A program made the position numbers and the translations under genes. Of a stretch of 64,000 nt of DNA, positions 1-8,851 are shown one piece after another. The DNA comes from JACVRX01 sp963831385 (lineage in GTDB: Bacteria > Actinomycetota > Actinomycetes > Jiangellales > Jiangellaceae). The notes under the pieces were generated by a model, which was given only the letters and a program-made list of their open reading frames with translations, did not search any database and had not been told where the DNA came from. Within the stretch, counting starts at the first letter, position 1; the number at the start of each line of letters is the position of its first letter. Where the stretch lies: the NCBI GenBank assembly GCA_963831385.1, contig CAWHPW010000013.1, positions 124,001 through 188,000 on the forward strand, in the 5' to 3' direction.

Positions 1-1381
1 GGTCTCAGCCGACGTCGGCGGGGGAGCTGCGGCCACGCTCGTCGTCGGTATGGGAGACGGCGCGGACAACGCTAGCGCCGAATCGGCCTCCGAGTCGGCG
101 TCCGGTGGATCGGCAGGCGGACCGACCACTGGCGCGGCCGGCCGATCGACCCCGGGCAGTACTGCCTCGGCGGGAGCGGGCGACGGAGTCGACGTCGGCT
201 GCGGCGACGGGCGGGGGAGACTCGCCGGCGGACCAAGTTCGCCGAAGTCGTCGGCAGCGACGACCGAGCTCTGCTCGGCAAGCGGCGCGTTGTCGTCGGA
301 TGCCATGATCGCGGTGGCCACGACGACGGCCGAAACCGCGCCCACCGCGACAGCGGCGGCCGCGACCTGGCCGGCCAACGAGGCCGGCTTGGGGATTCTG
401 GAGAACCAGGCCCCGACGGTCCCGGCGGCGGCAACAGCGCCCGCAGCGCCGGCGACCCCAGCGGCGGCTCCGACGGCACCCACCTTCGTGCTTTCGGTGC
501 CGGTCGCCGCCGGCACCTGCCTTTGCTCCGCCAGCACCGGCACCTGCCGCGGCCCCGGCTTTGGCGCCCATGACGCCGGCGGCCGCTGCACCCGTGACCG
601 CTGCCGCGGTTTTGGTTCCGCCCAGGACAACCGGCAGCAACAAGGCCGGCCACAGCACGCCGCGCAGGTCGGCGACCAGCAGCATGAGCTCGTCGCGCCG
701 GTCACGACAGTGTGGACAATCCTCGACGTGCGCGGCTACCCACTCGTCCTCGCGAGGCGAGAGCGTGCCGCGGACATAGGCAGCGAGCTTGGGAACGTAG
801 GGCCGGCATTCCGCCGGGATGTCCGCGGACAGGTGAACTGCGAGGTAGGCCTGCCGCAGCCCTTCCCGGGCTCGGTATGCCAGCGCGGCCACCGCATTGG
901 GAGTGCTGCCCAGCGTGGGTGCCAGCGCTGCCGGCGTGCGGCCTTCGATCTCGGTATGCCACAGCACCTGCTGCCAGCGATCGGGCAGCGTTTCGAACGC
1001 CCGCCGTACCAGGTCGCGGTCAGTCGAGCGCGCGATGGGGTCGTCGGTCTCGGGCATGACCTCGAACAGCGTGGGATCGGCCGGCAGGCCGTCGCGCCGC
1101 GAGGCCCGGTACCGGTCGATGGCTAGCCGCCGGACGATCGTGTTCAGGTACGGGCCGAGTTCACCCTCAGGTCCCCCGCCATGTTGGAGCCGGTCGAGCA
1201 CGCGGGTGAACGCCTCGGAGACGACGTCCTGCGCCTCGTCGTGGCTTCCCGTGACGACTCGCGCGACCCGCTGTGCACCGTCGAGGTGCCGCCGATAGAG
1301 CTCGTCGTAGGCGGTCATGTCGCCGGTGCGAGTGCGTTCGATGAGCTCGGCGTCCGTGAGCGGCATCGCCGGTGTCGTCAC
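1..1381 (-). CDS. ECF sigma factor fused to a zinc anti-sigma-like domain and membrane segment; frame break, 3' end off window
   Basis: The GTG at 1381 follows a GGGAG about nine bases upstream. Residues 10-185 carry ECF sigma regions 2 and 4 (DEAQDVVSEAFTRVLDR; the helix-turn-helix near 145-175). They are followed by a zinc-binding anti-sigma-like module with His218, Cys222 and Cys225 (HVEDCPHC). A hydrophobic stretch lies near 240-255. After about residue 275 the frame turns into Arg/Gly-rich nonsense. Dropping one base at the C4 run 553-556 restores a sensible chain: an Ala/Gly-rich linker, a clear transmembrane segment (about 330-300 on the map) and a Pro/Ser-rich tail that runs past position 1. 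I infer a membrane-tethered sigma/anti-sigma fusion; the frame break may be a sequencing error or a true mutation. Confidence 0.8.
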
Positions 1382-1414
1382 GAGTGTGCGCTCCCCTCCC
1401 GAGCGACGGACGCA

Positions 1415-2209
1415 TCAGTCTACGACGACGGGCAGCCTGAGTCCGCGCACGACGGAGGCGAGTTGGTCGCGGTGCGCGGGCAGGACGACGAGGTCGACCA
1501 AGGCTCCCGCCGTCCGCAGGGGAGGCTCGACGCATTCGCGGGCAAGGCTGGCTCGTTCGACCCGGGCCCGCAGGTCATCGGGGACCAGGGCGAGTGCCGT
1601 ATGCGTGCCGTCTTGGGCAAATGTGGCGTCACTGCGGACCACGTTCTGGAGCACTGTTGCGGCCGAAAGCACGGTCCCGATCCGCAGCCACGGCTCTGCT
1701 GGCCGGTGCCAGCGCAGGGCGATCAGCATCAGCTGTGCTGGCTCGCCGTCGCCGAGGCGGTCCAGTTCGCGGACTCTGCCGAGCAGATAACCCGGCGTAT
1801 GCAGGCCGGAGAGTGGATCCAGGCACGGCACGCCTCGATCCACCGCGACCGCGTCGACCCAGGCGTCAACCAGCCATCGGCGCGCCTGCACACGCGGTAC
1901 CGGGTCTCGGTTCTCCGACTCAAGAGCGGCCCATAGCGCATCGAGATCGTCCAATGCCGTGTCGAGATGCAGGATCTCCGATGCGCGCTCCCAGGCGAGC
2001 CTGCGCAGGGCCTGTTCCAGCCCGGCGACCGAGTGGCTCATCGCGGTCAGGGCGGCGACCACACCGTCGACGGCGGGCGTTCGCCAGCCGACCGGGTCCG
2101 GCCAGCCCCGTTCGAGCGACCGGGAGAGCCAGGCTGCACGCAGCACCGACTCGGCCTCCGGCCGGTGGCCGGCGGCCGTGCTTCTGCTGTCCCGACCGCC
2201 CTGCGTCAT
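1415..2209 (-). CDS. GGDEF-like regulatory protein (degenerate)
   Basis: A 264-residue protein of uncertain function. Its middle contains DPLSGLHTPGYLLGRVREL, which resembles the opening of a diguanylate cyclase GGDEF domain (DPLTGL..R..F). No GGDEF or GGEEF signature follows, so cyclase activity is unlikely. The remainder is helical, with a hydrophobic segment near LMLIALRW. It lies 33 bases upstream of the ECF sigma gene on the same strand and may share its transcript. A ligand-binding or purely structural role is as likely as any link to cyclic di-GMP. Confidence 0.55.
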   Translation of the reverse strand: MTQGGRDSRSTAAGHRPEAESVLRAAWLSRSLERGWPDPVGWRTPAVDGVVAALTAMSHSVAGLEQALRRLAWERASEILHLDTALDDLDALWAALESENRDPVPRVQARRWLVDAWVDAVAVDRGVPCLDPLSGLHTPGYLLGRVRELDRLGDGEPAQLMLIALRWHRPAEPWLRIGTVLSAATVLQNVVRSDATFAQDGTHTALALVPDDLRARVERASLARECVEPPLRTAGALVDLVVLPAHRDQLASVVRGLRLPVVVD

Positions 2210-2338
2210 CGCTCCTGCGGTCCGTTGGATACTCCGGACACTGTCCTGGACGAACGTCGGGCCGTTCGATGACGCGCACAGCGGCGCGAATCCGATGCCC
2301 TGGTCCGTCCTGTGCGCGGGCTATGCCAGGCTGACGGA

Positions 2339-3664
2339 GTGCCGGGACGGATGCCCAACGCGGTCAGCCGCCGGATCGATGTCGTTCGGGAGCGGCTGGC
2401 GCACCGTCGGGAAGAACTTGAAGCGGAGTCCGACCGTCTCAATCCGAGCCTGGCCGACACTCGACCGGACCCGGTCCATGTCGTCGTCGCGGCTGAGCCG
2501 CAGCGCTACGACTCCGACCACACCCATCCCGTGCCGTACGGCGTGCGTGCGGCTGCAGACTGGACCTGGCGCCTCCTGGTGATCGCGGCGGGGCTCGCGC
2601 TCGTCGGCTGGATCGCCTGGGAGATGCGGGTGGTGATCTTCCCCGTCGTGGCCGCCGTCCTCATCGCGGCGTTACTTGCTCCGGCCGTTCGGCGGCTGCG
2701 ATCAGTTGGGTGGAACCGGGGCCTGTCGGCCGCGGCAGTGGTCGTGGCGTTTCTGGTGCTCGTCGTGGGCCTGCTGACGGTCATCGGCCAAGCCGTCGGC
2801 GACCAGTTCGCTGAAGTGGCGGACCGGGCCGAGGAGGGCCTGCAGTCCATCCAGGAGTGGTTGACCGGGCCGCCGTTCAATCTGAGCCCTGAGCAGTTCC
2901 AGGATTGGATCGACCGCGCCGTCGCGTCGCTGGGCGAGAACCGCGAGGCGATCACCGCTGGAGCGCTGTCGACGGCGACGCTGGCCGTCGAGGTCGTCAC
3001 CGGGCTCTTGCTGGGCCTGTTCTCGCTGATCTTCTTTCTCTACGACGGAGACCGCATCTGGGCGTGGCTGGTGCGGCTGATGCCGCGCAACGCCCGTGAG
3101 CGGGTCTACACCGCTGGTCAGCTGGCCTGGCTGACCCTGGCCCAGTACGTACGCGGAACCGTGCTGATTGCTGTGTTCGACGCGACATTTATCTCGATCT
3201 TGCTGCTGGTCCTCGGCGTGCCGCTCGCACTGCCGTTGGGTCTGCTGGTCTTCTTCGGTGCGTTCGTTCCGCTGGTCGGTGCGTTCGTCACCGGCGCCCT
3301 TGCCGTGCTGGTGGCGCTGGTTGCCAACGGCTGGCTCGCGGCGCTGATCGTGCTGGTGGGAATCGTGGCGATTCAGCAGCTCGAAGGTCACGTGTTCCAG
3401 CCATTCGTCCTGGGCCGGATGGTTCGAGTGCATCCGCTGGCCGTCGTGATCGCCGTGGCGTTCGGTGCCTATGCGGCCGGGATCATCGGCGCGGTCGTGG
3501 CAGTGCCCTTGGTCGCGGTGGCGAACACCATCGTCTCGTACCTGGTCAACTCCGGCTCGCGTCCGCCGTCCGAACAGTTAGCAGCTGCGATGGCCGAGTC
3601 GGGACCGGCTCCGGCTCCCGATGGCGCTCCGCCCTCCTCGTCACCCGGCTCCGTTCCGGAATGA
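2339..3664 (+). CDS. AI-2E family transporter (PerM/YdiK-like)
   Basis: An integral membrane protein of about 440 residues. After a charged, soluble N-terminal stretch of some 70 residues there are about eight hydrophobic segments in the arrangement usual for the AI-2E exporter family: two helices, a long extracytoplasmic loop (around LTGPPFNLSPEQF), then a block of five or six helices. The C-terminus is Pro/Ala-rich. GTG at 2339, ATG at 2351 and GTG at 2312 are all possible starts; none has a convincing ribosome-binding site. Family members export autoinducer-2 or act in sodium/proton exchange; the substrate cannot be read here. Confidence 0.8.
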   Translation: MPGRMPNAVSRRIDVVRERLAHRREELEAESDRLNPSLADTRPDPVHVVVAAEPQRYDSDHTHPVPYGVRAAADWTWRLLVIAAGLALVGWIAWEMRVVIFPVVAAVLIAALLAPAVRRLRSVGWNRGLSAAAVVVAFLVLVVGLLTVIGQAVGDQFAEVADRAEEGLQSIQEWLTGPPFNLSPEQFQDWIDRAVASLGENREAITAGALSTATLAVEVVTGLLLGLFSLIFFLYDGDRIWAWLVRLMPRNARERVYTAGQLAWLTLAQYVRGTVLIAVFDATFISILLLVLGVPLALPLGLLVFFGAFVPLVGAFVTGALAVLVALVANGWLAALIVLVGIVAIQQLEGHVFQPFVLGRMVRVHPLAVVIAVAFGAYAAGIIGAVVAVPLVAVANTIVSYLVNSGSRPPSEQLAAAMAESGPAPAPDGAPPSSSPGSVPE

Positions 3665-3679
3665 CCGCCCAAGAATTGT

Positions 3680-3708
3680 TTGACGGTAAGGAAAACTGGG
3701 TTCATACT
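3680..3708 (+). promoter_or_regulatory. Consensus-like promoter for a leaderless transcript
   Basis: A -35 TTGACG (3680-3685), a 17-base spacer and a -10 CATACT (3703-3708) stand seven bases before the ATG at 3716. Transcription should start on or next to that ATG, giving a leaderless mRNA. It also shows that an in-frame TTG at 3680 is promoter, not a start codon. Confidence 0.75.
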
Positions 3709-3715
3709 CCCAAAC

Positions 3716-4258
3716 ATGTCTTTGGGAGCTGCGAGTAAGACGGCTGACCTTGCGGCCATGCGGGCCCTTGCCCATCCGCTACGCATGCGCATGCTGTCGC
3801 TGCTGACCGCCAGCGCCATGAGCGCGGCCGAGATCGCCCGGGAACTCGGCATCACCCACGCGAACGCCAGCTACCACCTGCGGCAACTTCTCGCTGCCGG
3901 CCAGATCCAGGTGGCCGAGGAAATCGAGATCCGTGGCGGCCGGGCCCGTCGTTACCGATACGACGTCGGGCGGGGGGCGTCTCAGCTCGACCGCGTGCCA
4001 TGGGATCGCCAGACCCGTCGGGCCGCCTATGCGGCTCTCGCCGAAGAGCTTCGACGGCGCGGGGCGCTGGCCGATGGGCTGCCGACGAGACAGTCCCTCA
4101 CGGATGCGGAGCTGTGGGTCGACACCGAGACCTGGGCGAAACTATGCGATCGAATGACCGACCTGATGGCTGAGCTGCACCGCGCGGCGGTTTCTGCCAG
4201 AACGGCCGGCGCGATCCGAACGAGCACCACCGTCGCGATGTTCGTCATGGCCGAATGA
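3716..4258 (+). CDS. ArsR-type helix-turn-helix transcriptional regulator
   Basis: A 180-residue winged-helix regulator. Residues 10-75 (RALAHPLRMRMLSLL, then SAAEIARELGITHANASYHLRQL) form an ArsR-like HTH with recognition helix; the rest is a helical C-terminal domain. There is no metal-binding cysteine motif near the HTH, so it is probably not a metal sensor. The stop overlaps the start of the MFS gene by four bases (ATGA), so both are co-translated and the regulator probably controls the transporter. Similar HTH-MFS pairs act in drug efflux. The start at 3716 is set by the promoter directly upstream. Confidence 0.85.
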   Translation: MSLGAASKTADLAAMRALAHPLRMRMLSLLTASAMSAAEIARELGITHANASYHLRQLLAAGQIQVAEEIEIRGGRARRYRYDVGRGASQLDRVPWDRQTRRAAYAALAEELRRRGALADGLPTRQSLTDAELWVDTETWAKLCDRMTDLMAELHRAAVSARTAGAIRTSTTVAMFVMAE

Positions 4259-5517
4259 GAACCGGCCCACTCGGGCACCGCCGGTTCCGCGCGCTGCTGG
4301 CGGGCCGCTCGATCTCGATGCTGGGTACTGCCATCGCTCCGGTGGCGATCGCCTTCGCAGTTCTCGATCTGACCGGCTCGGCCGCCGCGCTCGGGCTGGT
4401 GCTGGCTGCCCGGAGCATCCCGGAAGTGGTGTTCCTGCTGGTGGGCGGTGTGATCGCCGACAGATTCGACCGAGCCCGGATCCTCGTCGTGGCGAACGTC
4501 GTCGCGGGCGTCGCGCAGGCAGGCGCCGCTACGTTGCTGCTGACCGGTACTGCCTCCGTGCCGGCCCTCGCCGCCCTCGAGGCCGTCAATGGCACCGCGA
4601 GCGCCCTGGTGTTTCCGGCTGCGGCCGCTCTCACGCCGCTGACCGTGCCGAGCCGGATGCTGCAGGAAGCGAACGCAATGCTGCGGCTCGGTCTCAACGC
4701 TGCGCTGATCTTGGGGGCGGCGAGCGGCGGCGTTCTGGTCGGGTCGCTCGGCTCGGGCTGGGGTCTCGCAGTGGACGCCGTGGCGTATGTGGTCGCTGCC
4801 GGCTGCTTCAGTCGGCTGCGTCGGCGACCCGACGCCACCCCGCTGACCAGCTCGGTCGCCGCCCGCCGTCGTGGCTTCGCAGGCGTCGGCGGTGATCTGC
4901 GCGATGGTTGGCGCGAAGTGTCGAGCCGTACCTGGCTCTGGGCGGTCGTCATCGCATTCGGGTTCGCCAATGCCGCGCAGGCGGCGGGCCGCGCAACGTT
5001 GGGTCCGGTCGTCGCCGACAGAACGTTCGGTCCGGAAGGGTGGGGCCTGGTCCTCGCGGTGCAGACGGCCGGCATGTTCGCCGGGGGACTGCTCATGCTC
5101 CGGCTGCGGCCCGGACGCCCGCTGTTCGCCGGTTGTGCGGCGATCTTGCTGTGGGTGCCGATGTTCGTCGTCCTGGCCCTGAACCCGACGCTGCCGATGT
5201 TGCTGCCGGTTGCGCTTCTTGGCGGTGTCGGTCTCGAGGTGTTCAGCGTCAGTTGGGATCTGTCGCTGCAGCAGCAGATCCCCCAAGATCGGCTTTCCCG
5301 CGTGTACTCCTTCGATGCGATCGGCTCGTACGCGATGATCCCGATCGGTCAGCTTGTCGCCGGACCGCTGGCGCTCGCGCTCGGAACCGAGGATGCGATT
5401 CTGGCCTGTGCGGTGGTCATCGCCGCCTCGATCGCAGCGACGCTCGCGGTGCCCAGCGTCCGCCACTTGCGCAGGACCGATGTGCGCGCCGAGCCGGTGC
5501 CAAACGTGGCGGCCTAG
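4255..5517 (+). CDS. MFS transporter, probable drug efflux
   Basis: A 420-residue major facilitator protein with about 12 hydrophobic segments. The loop-2 motif appears as GGVIADRFDRARIL, close to the MFS signature G-x3-D-R-x-G-R. The fold resembles the enterobactin exporter/MefA branch of efflux permeases. Its ATG overlaps the regulator stop, pointing to a two-gene operon. The export substrate cannot be deduced; a drug or secondary metabolite is the usual role. Confidence 0.85.
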   Translation: MRTGPLGHRRFRALLAGRSISMLGTAIAPVAIAFAVLDLTGSAAALGLVLAARSIPEVVFLLVGGVIADRFDRARILVVANVVAGVAQAGAATLLLTGTASVPALAALEAVNGTASALVFPAAAALTPLTVPSRMLQEANAMLRLGLNAALILGAASGGVLVGSLGSGWGLAVDAVAYVVAAGCFSRLRRRPDATPLTSSVAARRRGFAGVGGDLRDGWREVSSRTWLWAVVIAFGFANAAQAAGRATLGPVVADRTFGPEGWGLVLAVQTAGMFAGGLLMLRLRPGRPLFAGCAAILLWVPMFVVLALNPTLPMLLPVALLGGVGLEVFSVSWDLSLQQQIPQDRLSRVYSFDAIGSYAMIPIGQLVAGPLALALGTEDAILACAVVIAASIAATLAVPSVRHLRRTDVRAEPVPNVAA

Positions 5518-5600
5518 TAATGCGCCAAGGTACGCAACGCAAATGGGGACCTGCCATCCGCCGTGCGAGGAGGCCGCTGCCAGCCGAGTATGGAGCGGCG

Positions 5601-6377
5601 TCACCCAATGATCGCCAGCACCTCCTCGTGCAAAACGCCGTTCGTCGCAAGAGCTGAGGTTCCCAGCGGCCCGGGCTTGCCGTTCAGATCGGTGAAGCGT
5701 CCGCCCGCTTCCTCGACGATCACCGCCGGTGCCGCCATGTCGTGCAGGGCCAACCCCGGTTCGGTGGCGATGTCGACTGCCCCGTCGGCAAGGAGCATGT
5801 AGGACCAGAAGTCGCCGTAAGCGCGGGTCCGCCAGCACGCCAGCATCAGATGCAGAAACGCCTCCAGCCGGCCGGTTTCGTCCCAGCCGGTCAACGACGA
5901 GTAGGACAGCGATGCCTGCGCGAGCGAGTCGATTGTCGACACGTGGCATCGGCTTGCGGCGGCGAGGGACTTGCCGGTCCACGCGCCGGTGCCGCGGGCG
6001 GCCCACCAGCGTCGTCCGAGCGCGGGCGCAGAGACGACGCCGGCCACGACGTCGTCGTCGACCATCAGGGCGATCAGGGTGGCCCACACCGGGACACCGC
6101 GCAGGTAGCTCTTGGTGCCGTCGATCGGGTCGATCACCCACCGGCGCGAGCCCCAGCCCTCGGAGCCGAGCTCCTCACCAACCACGGCGTCGCGTGGCCG
6201 AGCCCGGGCGAGCATGCGACGGATCGCTTCCTCGGCTGCCGTGTCGGCGTCGGTGACCGGCGATGTGTCGGACTTGGTGTCGACGCGGAGGTCGCTCGCC
6301 CGGAACCGCTGCATGGTCTGGGCGTCGGCGTCGTCGGCGAGGACGTGCGCGAACCGGAGGTCGTCGTCGTAGCCCAC
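5601..6377 (-). CDS. hisN: Histidinol-phosphatase, inositol monophosphatase family
   Basis: Hydrolyses histidinol phosphate to histidinol in histidine synthesis, using Mg2+ or Zn2+. The 258-residue protein has the family metal site: GEE (VVGEELGSEGWG), WVIDPIDGTKSY, and a late ALHDMAAPAVIVEEAGG that supplies the last metal-binding Asp. The sequence looks closest to the actinobacterial HisN group (Rv3137 type) rather than SuhB or CysQ, but activity on other inositol- or sugar-phosphates cannot be excluded. It is divergent from the DUF2231 gene and stands alone, away from other his genes. Confidence 0.8.
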   Translation of the reverse strand: MGYDDDLRFAHVLADDADAQTMQRFRASDLRVDTKSDTSPVTDADTAAEEAIRRMLARARPRDAVVGEELGSEGWGSRRWVIDPIDGTKSYLRGVPVWATLIALMVDDDVVAGVVSAPALGRRWWAARGTGAWTGKSLAAASRCHVSTIDSLAQASLSYSSLTGWDETGRLEAFLHLMLACWRTRAYGDFWSYMLLADGAVDIATEPGLALHDMAAPAVIVEEAGGRFTDLNGKPGPLGTSALATNGVLHEEVLAIIG

Positions 6378-6490
6378 GAGCGGTCAACCTAGCGCGTCGA
6401 ACCGTCCAGGCCGATGAATCGTGGGAACGGGTGGACCCAGGCGGTTGTAAGTAGAGGCAAGATGTACCGGCCAACGCGGAAGGAGTCGCC

Positions 6491-6949
6491 GTGCCCGACA
6501 CGGTATTCGGGGTACCACTGCACCCGCTCGTCAACCATGCGGTCGTGGTCCTGGTACCGCTGGCGGTGCTGGGTACCTTGCTGATCACCATCGTTCCGCG
6601 GTGGCGCACGGCCTACGGGTGGTTGGTCGTGGCATTGTCCGCCGCTGCGTTTGCGTCGGTTCCCGTCGCCACGCGCAGCGGGCGGAACCTGGAGGCATCG
6701 CTGGAACTGGGCGGACCGGTCCTCGACAAGGTGCAGGAGCACCAGGAGATGGGTGACCGGCTGATCTGGGCCGCCGGTGCGATGTTCGTGCTGGACCTCG
6801 TCTTGATGCTGATGCATCGGTCCGGCCGGCCAACCGGGCAGGCCACCCTCGTCGCAGTGCTGGCATCGATCGCCGGTCTGATCGCTCTCGTGCTGGTGGT
6901 GCTGACCGGACACCTGGGCGCGCAGGCAGTCTGGAATCCGGCCGGCTAG
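6491..6949 (+). CDS. DUF2231 membrane protein
   Basis: A 152-residue protein with four transmembrane segments and the DUF2231 opening (FGVPLHPLVNHAVVVLVPLA). A strong GGAAGGAG lies six bases before the GTG start. Function is unknown; family members often occur beside redox or cytochrome genes. A short gap of 30 bases separates it from the following hydrolase gene on the same strand. Confidence 0.8.
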   Translation: MPDTVFGVPLHPLVNHAVVVLVPLAVLGTLLITIVPRWRTAYGWLVVALSAAAFASVPVATRSGRNLEASLELGGPVLDKVQEHQEMGDRLIWAAGAMFVLDLVLMLMHRSGRPTGQATLVAVLASIAGLIALVLVVLTGHLGAQAVWNPAG

Positions 6950-6979
6950 ACAGCACTGTTCCTGGGCAATAGCACCGAC

Positions 6980-7846
6980 ATGTTCGACGGTTTCGACGAG
7001 CTCACGGTCGAGGTCGCGTCCGGCGTCCAGCTGCGCGTTCGTCGCGCAGGGCTCGGCCCGCCGGTCGTGCTCTTGCACGGGCATCCGCGCACCCACACCA
7101 CCTGGCATCGGGTGGCACCGCTGCTGGTCGAGGCCGGCTACACGGTGGTCTGTCCAGATCTACGGGGCTACGGACGGTCCTCGAAGCCCCTTTCGACCAG
7201 CGACCATGCGACGTACTCCAAGCGGGCGATGGCCGGCGACATCCTCACCTTGATGCGAGGGTTCGGTCACGAGCGTTTCGCTGTGGTCGGTCACGACCGT
7301 GGCAGTTACGTCGCGTTCCGGCTGGCAATGGACGCCCCAGCTGCCGTGACCCATCTGGTGGTTCTGGACAGCGTGCCGATCGGTGAGGCGCTCGGCCGCG
7401 CTGATGCTCGATTCGCCACGGCGTGGTGGCACTGGTTCTTCTTCGGCCAGCAGGACAAGCCGGAGCGAGCAATCCTCGCCGATCCCGAGGCGTGGTACGG
7501 CGGCAACCCACAGGTGATGGGCCCGGACAACCATGCCGACTATCTGCGGGCGATCCACGACCCGGCCACGGTGCACGCGATGCTCGAGGACTACCGCGCC
7601 GGTCTAGGCGTAGACCGAGCCGCGGACGACGCCGACCGTCGGGCTGGCCGCCGGATCGGCTGCCCGACGCTGGTGCTCTGGAGCAGCCGCGACGACCTCG
7701 AGTACCTCTACGGTGACGTCCTCGCGGTATGGGAGCCGTGGACCATCGACCTGCGAGGTGGCTCGATCGACAGCGGGCATCACGTTGCCGAAGAAGCACC
7801 TGACGAGCTGGTGACCCGGCTGGTGGAGTTCCTTGCTGCCCGGTGA
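6980..7846 (+). CDS. Alpha/beta hydrolase, haloacetate-dehalogenase/epoxide-hydrolase type
   Basis: A 288-residue cytosolic alpha/beta hydrolase with oxyanion motif HGHPRT (about 33-38) and nucleophile elbow GHDRGSY with Asp106 as nucleophile, which defines dehalogenases and epoxide hydrolases. The lid segment WWHWFFFGQQ resembles fluoroacetate dehalogenase, and a late HHVAEEAP supplies the catalytic His. The first carboxylate-binding arginine is kept (Arg107), but the second, three residues on in fluoroacetate dehalogenase, is Tyr110 here. Halo-acid activity is therefore doubtful. Confidence 0.8.
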   Translation: MFDGFDELTVEVASGVQLRVRRAGLGPPVVLLHGHPRTHTTWHRVAPLLVEAGYTVVCPDLRGYGRSSKPLSTSDHATYSKRAMAGDILTLMRGFGHERFAVVGHDRGSYVAFRLAMDAPAAVTHLVVLDSVPIGEALGRADARFATAWWHWFFFGQQDKPERAILADPEAWYGGNPQVMGPDNHADYLRAIHDPATVHAMLEDYRAGLGVDRAADDADRRAGRRIGCPTLVLWSSRDDLEYLYGDVLAVWEPWTIDLRGGSIDSGHHVAEEAPDELVTRLVEFLAAR

Positions 7847-7853
7847 CGGCCCC

Positions 7854-8843
7854 TCAGTCGCCCACCCGTCGGTCGCGGCTGGCGAGCAGCCGCCGGAACG
7901 AATCGACCCGAGCCCGGTCGACAGTGCCCTCATCGACGGCGGTGTCGAGCGCGCACTCCGGTTCACCGGCCGCATGAGTGCAGCCACGCGGACAGTGCTC
8001 CGTTTCCCGGTCGAGATCGGGAAAGGCATGCACGAGGTGCCGGGGATCGACATGAGCCAGCCCGAACGATCGGATCCCCGGAGTGTCGATGACCCAGCCG
8101 CTGGTCGGCAACGCCAGTGCGACAGCACTGCTCGACGTGTGCCGCCCTCGTCCAGTCACCACATTCACCAGGCCGGTCGCCCGCTCGGCGCCCGGCACCA
8201 GCGCGTTGACCAGTGTCGACTTTCCGACCCCCGAGTGCCCGACCAGGACGCTCCAGCGGCCCTCCAGACGCTCGGTCAGCGCGTCGAGGTCCGCGCCGAG
8301 CGCCGTCACGACGGTGGCAACGCCTAGCGGGGCGTAGGTGGCGAGCAGCGCAGACGGGTCACCCAGATCGGCCTTCGTCACGCAGAGCAATGGGTCGAGT
8401 CCCGCGTCGTACGCAGCGACCAGACACCGGTCAATCAGCCGCGGCCGCGGTTCAGGCTCGGCCACCGATGTGACGACCACCAGCTGATCGGCGTTGGCGA
8501 CGATCACCCGCTCGACCGGGTCGTCGTCATCCGCCGTCCGGCGCAGCACGGTAGCTCGTTTCTCGAGCCGGACTATTCGCGCCAATGTGCCCGCGCTGCC
8601 CGAGACGTCACCGACCAGCCCGACTCGATCGCCGACGACAACGGACTTGCGGCCCAGCTCGCGTGCTCGCATTGCCGTGACCGTCAGCTCCCCTTCGGGA
8701 AACAGGCAGGTATAGCGGCCTCTGTCGACGGCCACGACGACGGCCGTCATCGCGTCGTCATGCGCGGGTCGGATCTTGCTCCTGGGACGGGAACCCCGAC
8801 CCGGCCGCACCCGGACGTCGCTCTCGTCGTAGCTGCCCGACAC
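7854..8843 (-). CDS. rsgA: Ribosome small-subunit-dependent GTPase A
   Basis: A circularly permuted GTPase that helps late maturation of the 30S ribosomal subunit. The OB-fold comes first, then G4 TKAD, then G1 GHSGVGKS and G3 DTPG, and last a zinc-binding end with Cys-Pro-Arg-Gly-Cys-Thr-His and a final Cys. The GTG at 8843 is preferred: it starts the conserved YDESDVRVRPGRG opening and lies eight bases after the aroA stop. A start at 8882 would overlap aroA by 31 bases. It is downstream of aroA in the same operon, as in mycobacteria (Rv3228c-Rv3227c). Confidence 0.93.
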   Translation of the reverse strand: MSGSYDESDVRVRPGRGSRPRSKIRPAHDDAMTAVVVAVDRGRYTCLFPEGELTVTAMRARELGRKSVVVGDRVGLVGDVSGSAGTLARIVRLEKRATVLRRTADDDDPVERVIVANADQLVVVTSVAEPEPRPRLIDRCLVAAYDAGLDPLLCVTKADLGDPSALLATYAPLGVATVVTALGADLDALTERLEGRWSVLVGHSGVGKSTLVNALVPGAERATGLVNVVTGRGRHTSSSAVALALPTSGWVIDTPGIRSFGLAHVDPRHLVHAFPDLDRETEHCPRGCTHAAGEPECALDTAVDEGTVDRARVDSFRRLLASRDRRVGD

Positions 8844-8851
8844 CAGCGCGC

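Noticed and set aside
50..1126. A Ser/Ala/Gly-rich open frame on the plus strand opposite the left sigma gene
   Set aside because: Low-complexity shadow of the sigma gene; no domain and no start signals.
1594..2334. An Arg/Pro-rich 246-residue frame opposite the GGDEF-like gene
   Set aside because: Composition is that of an out-of-frame reading of GC-rich DNA.
3680..3715. TTG at 3680 as start of the HTH regulator
   Set aside because: The bases form the -35 box, spacer and -10 box of its promoter.
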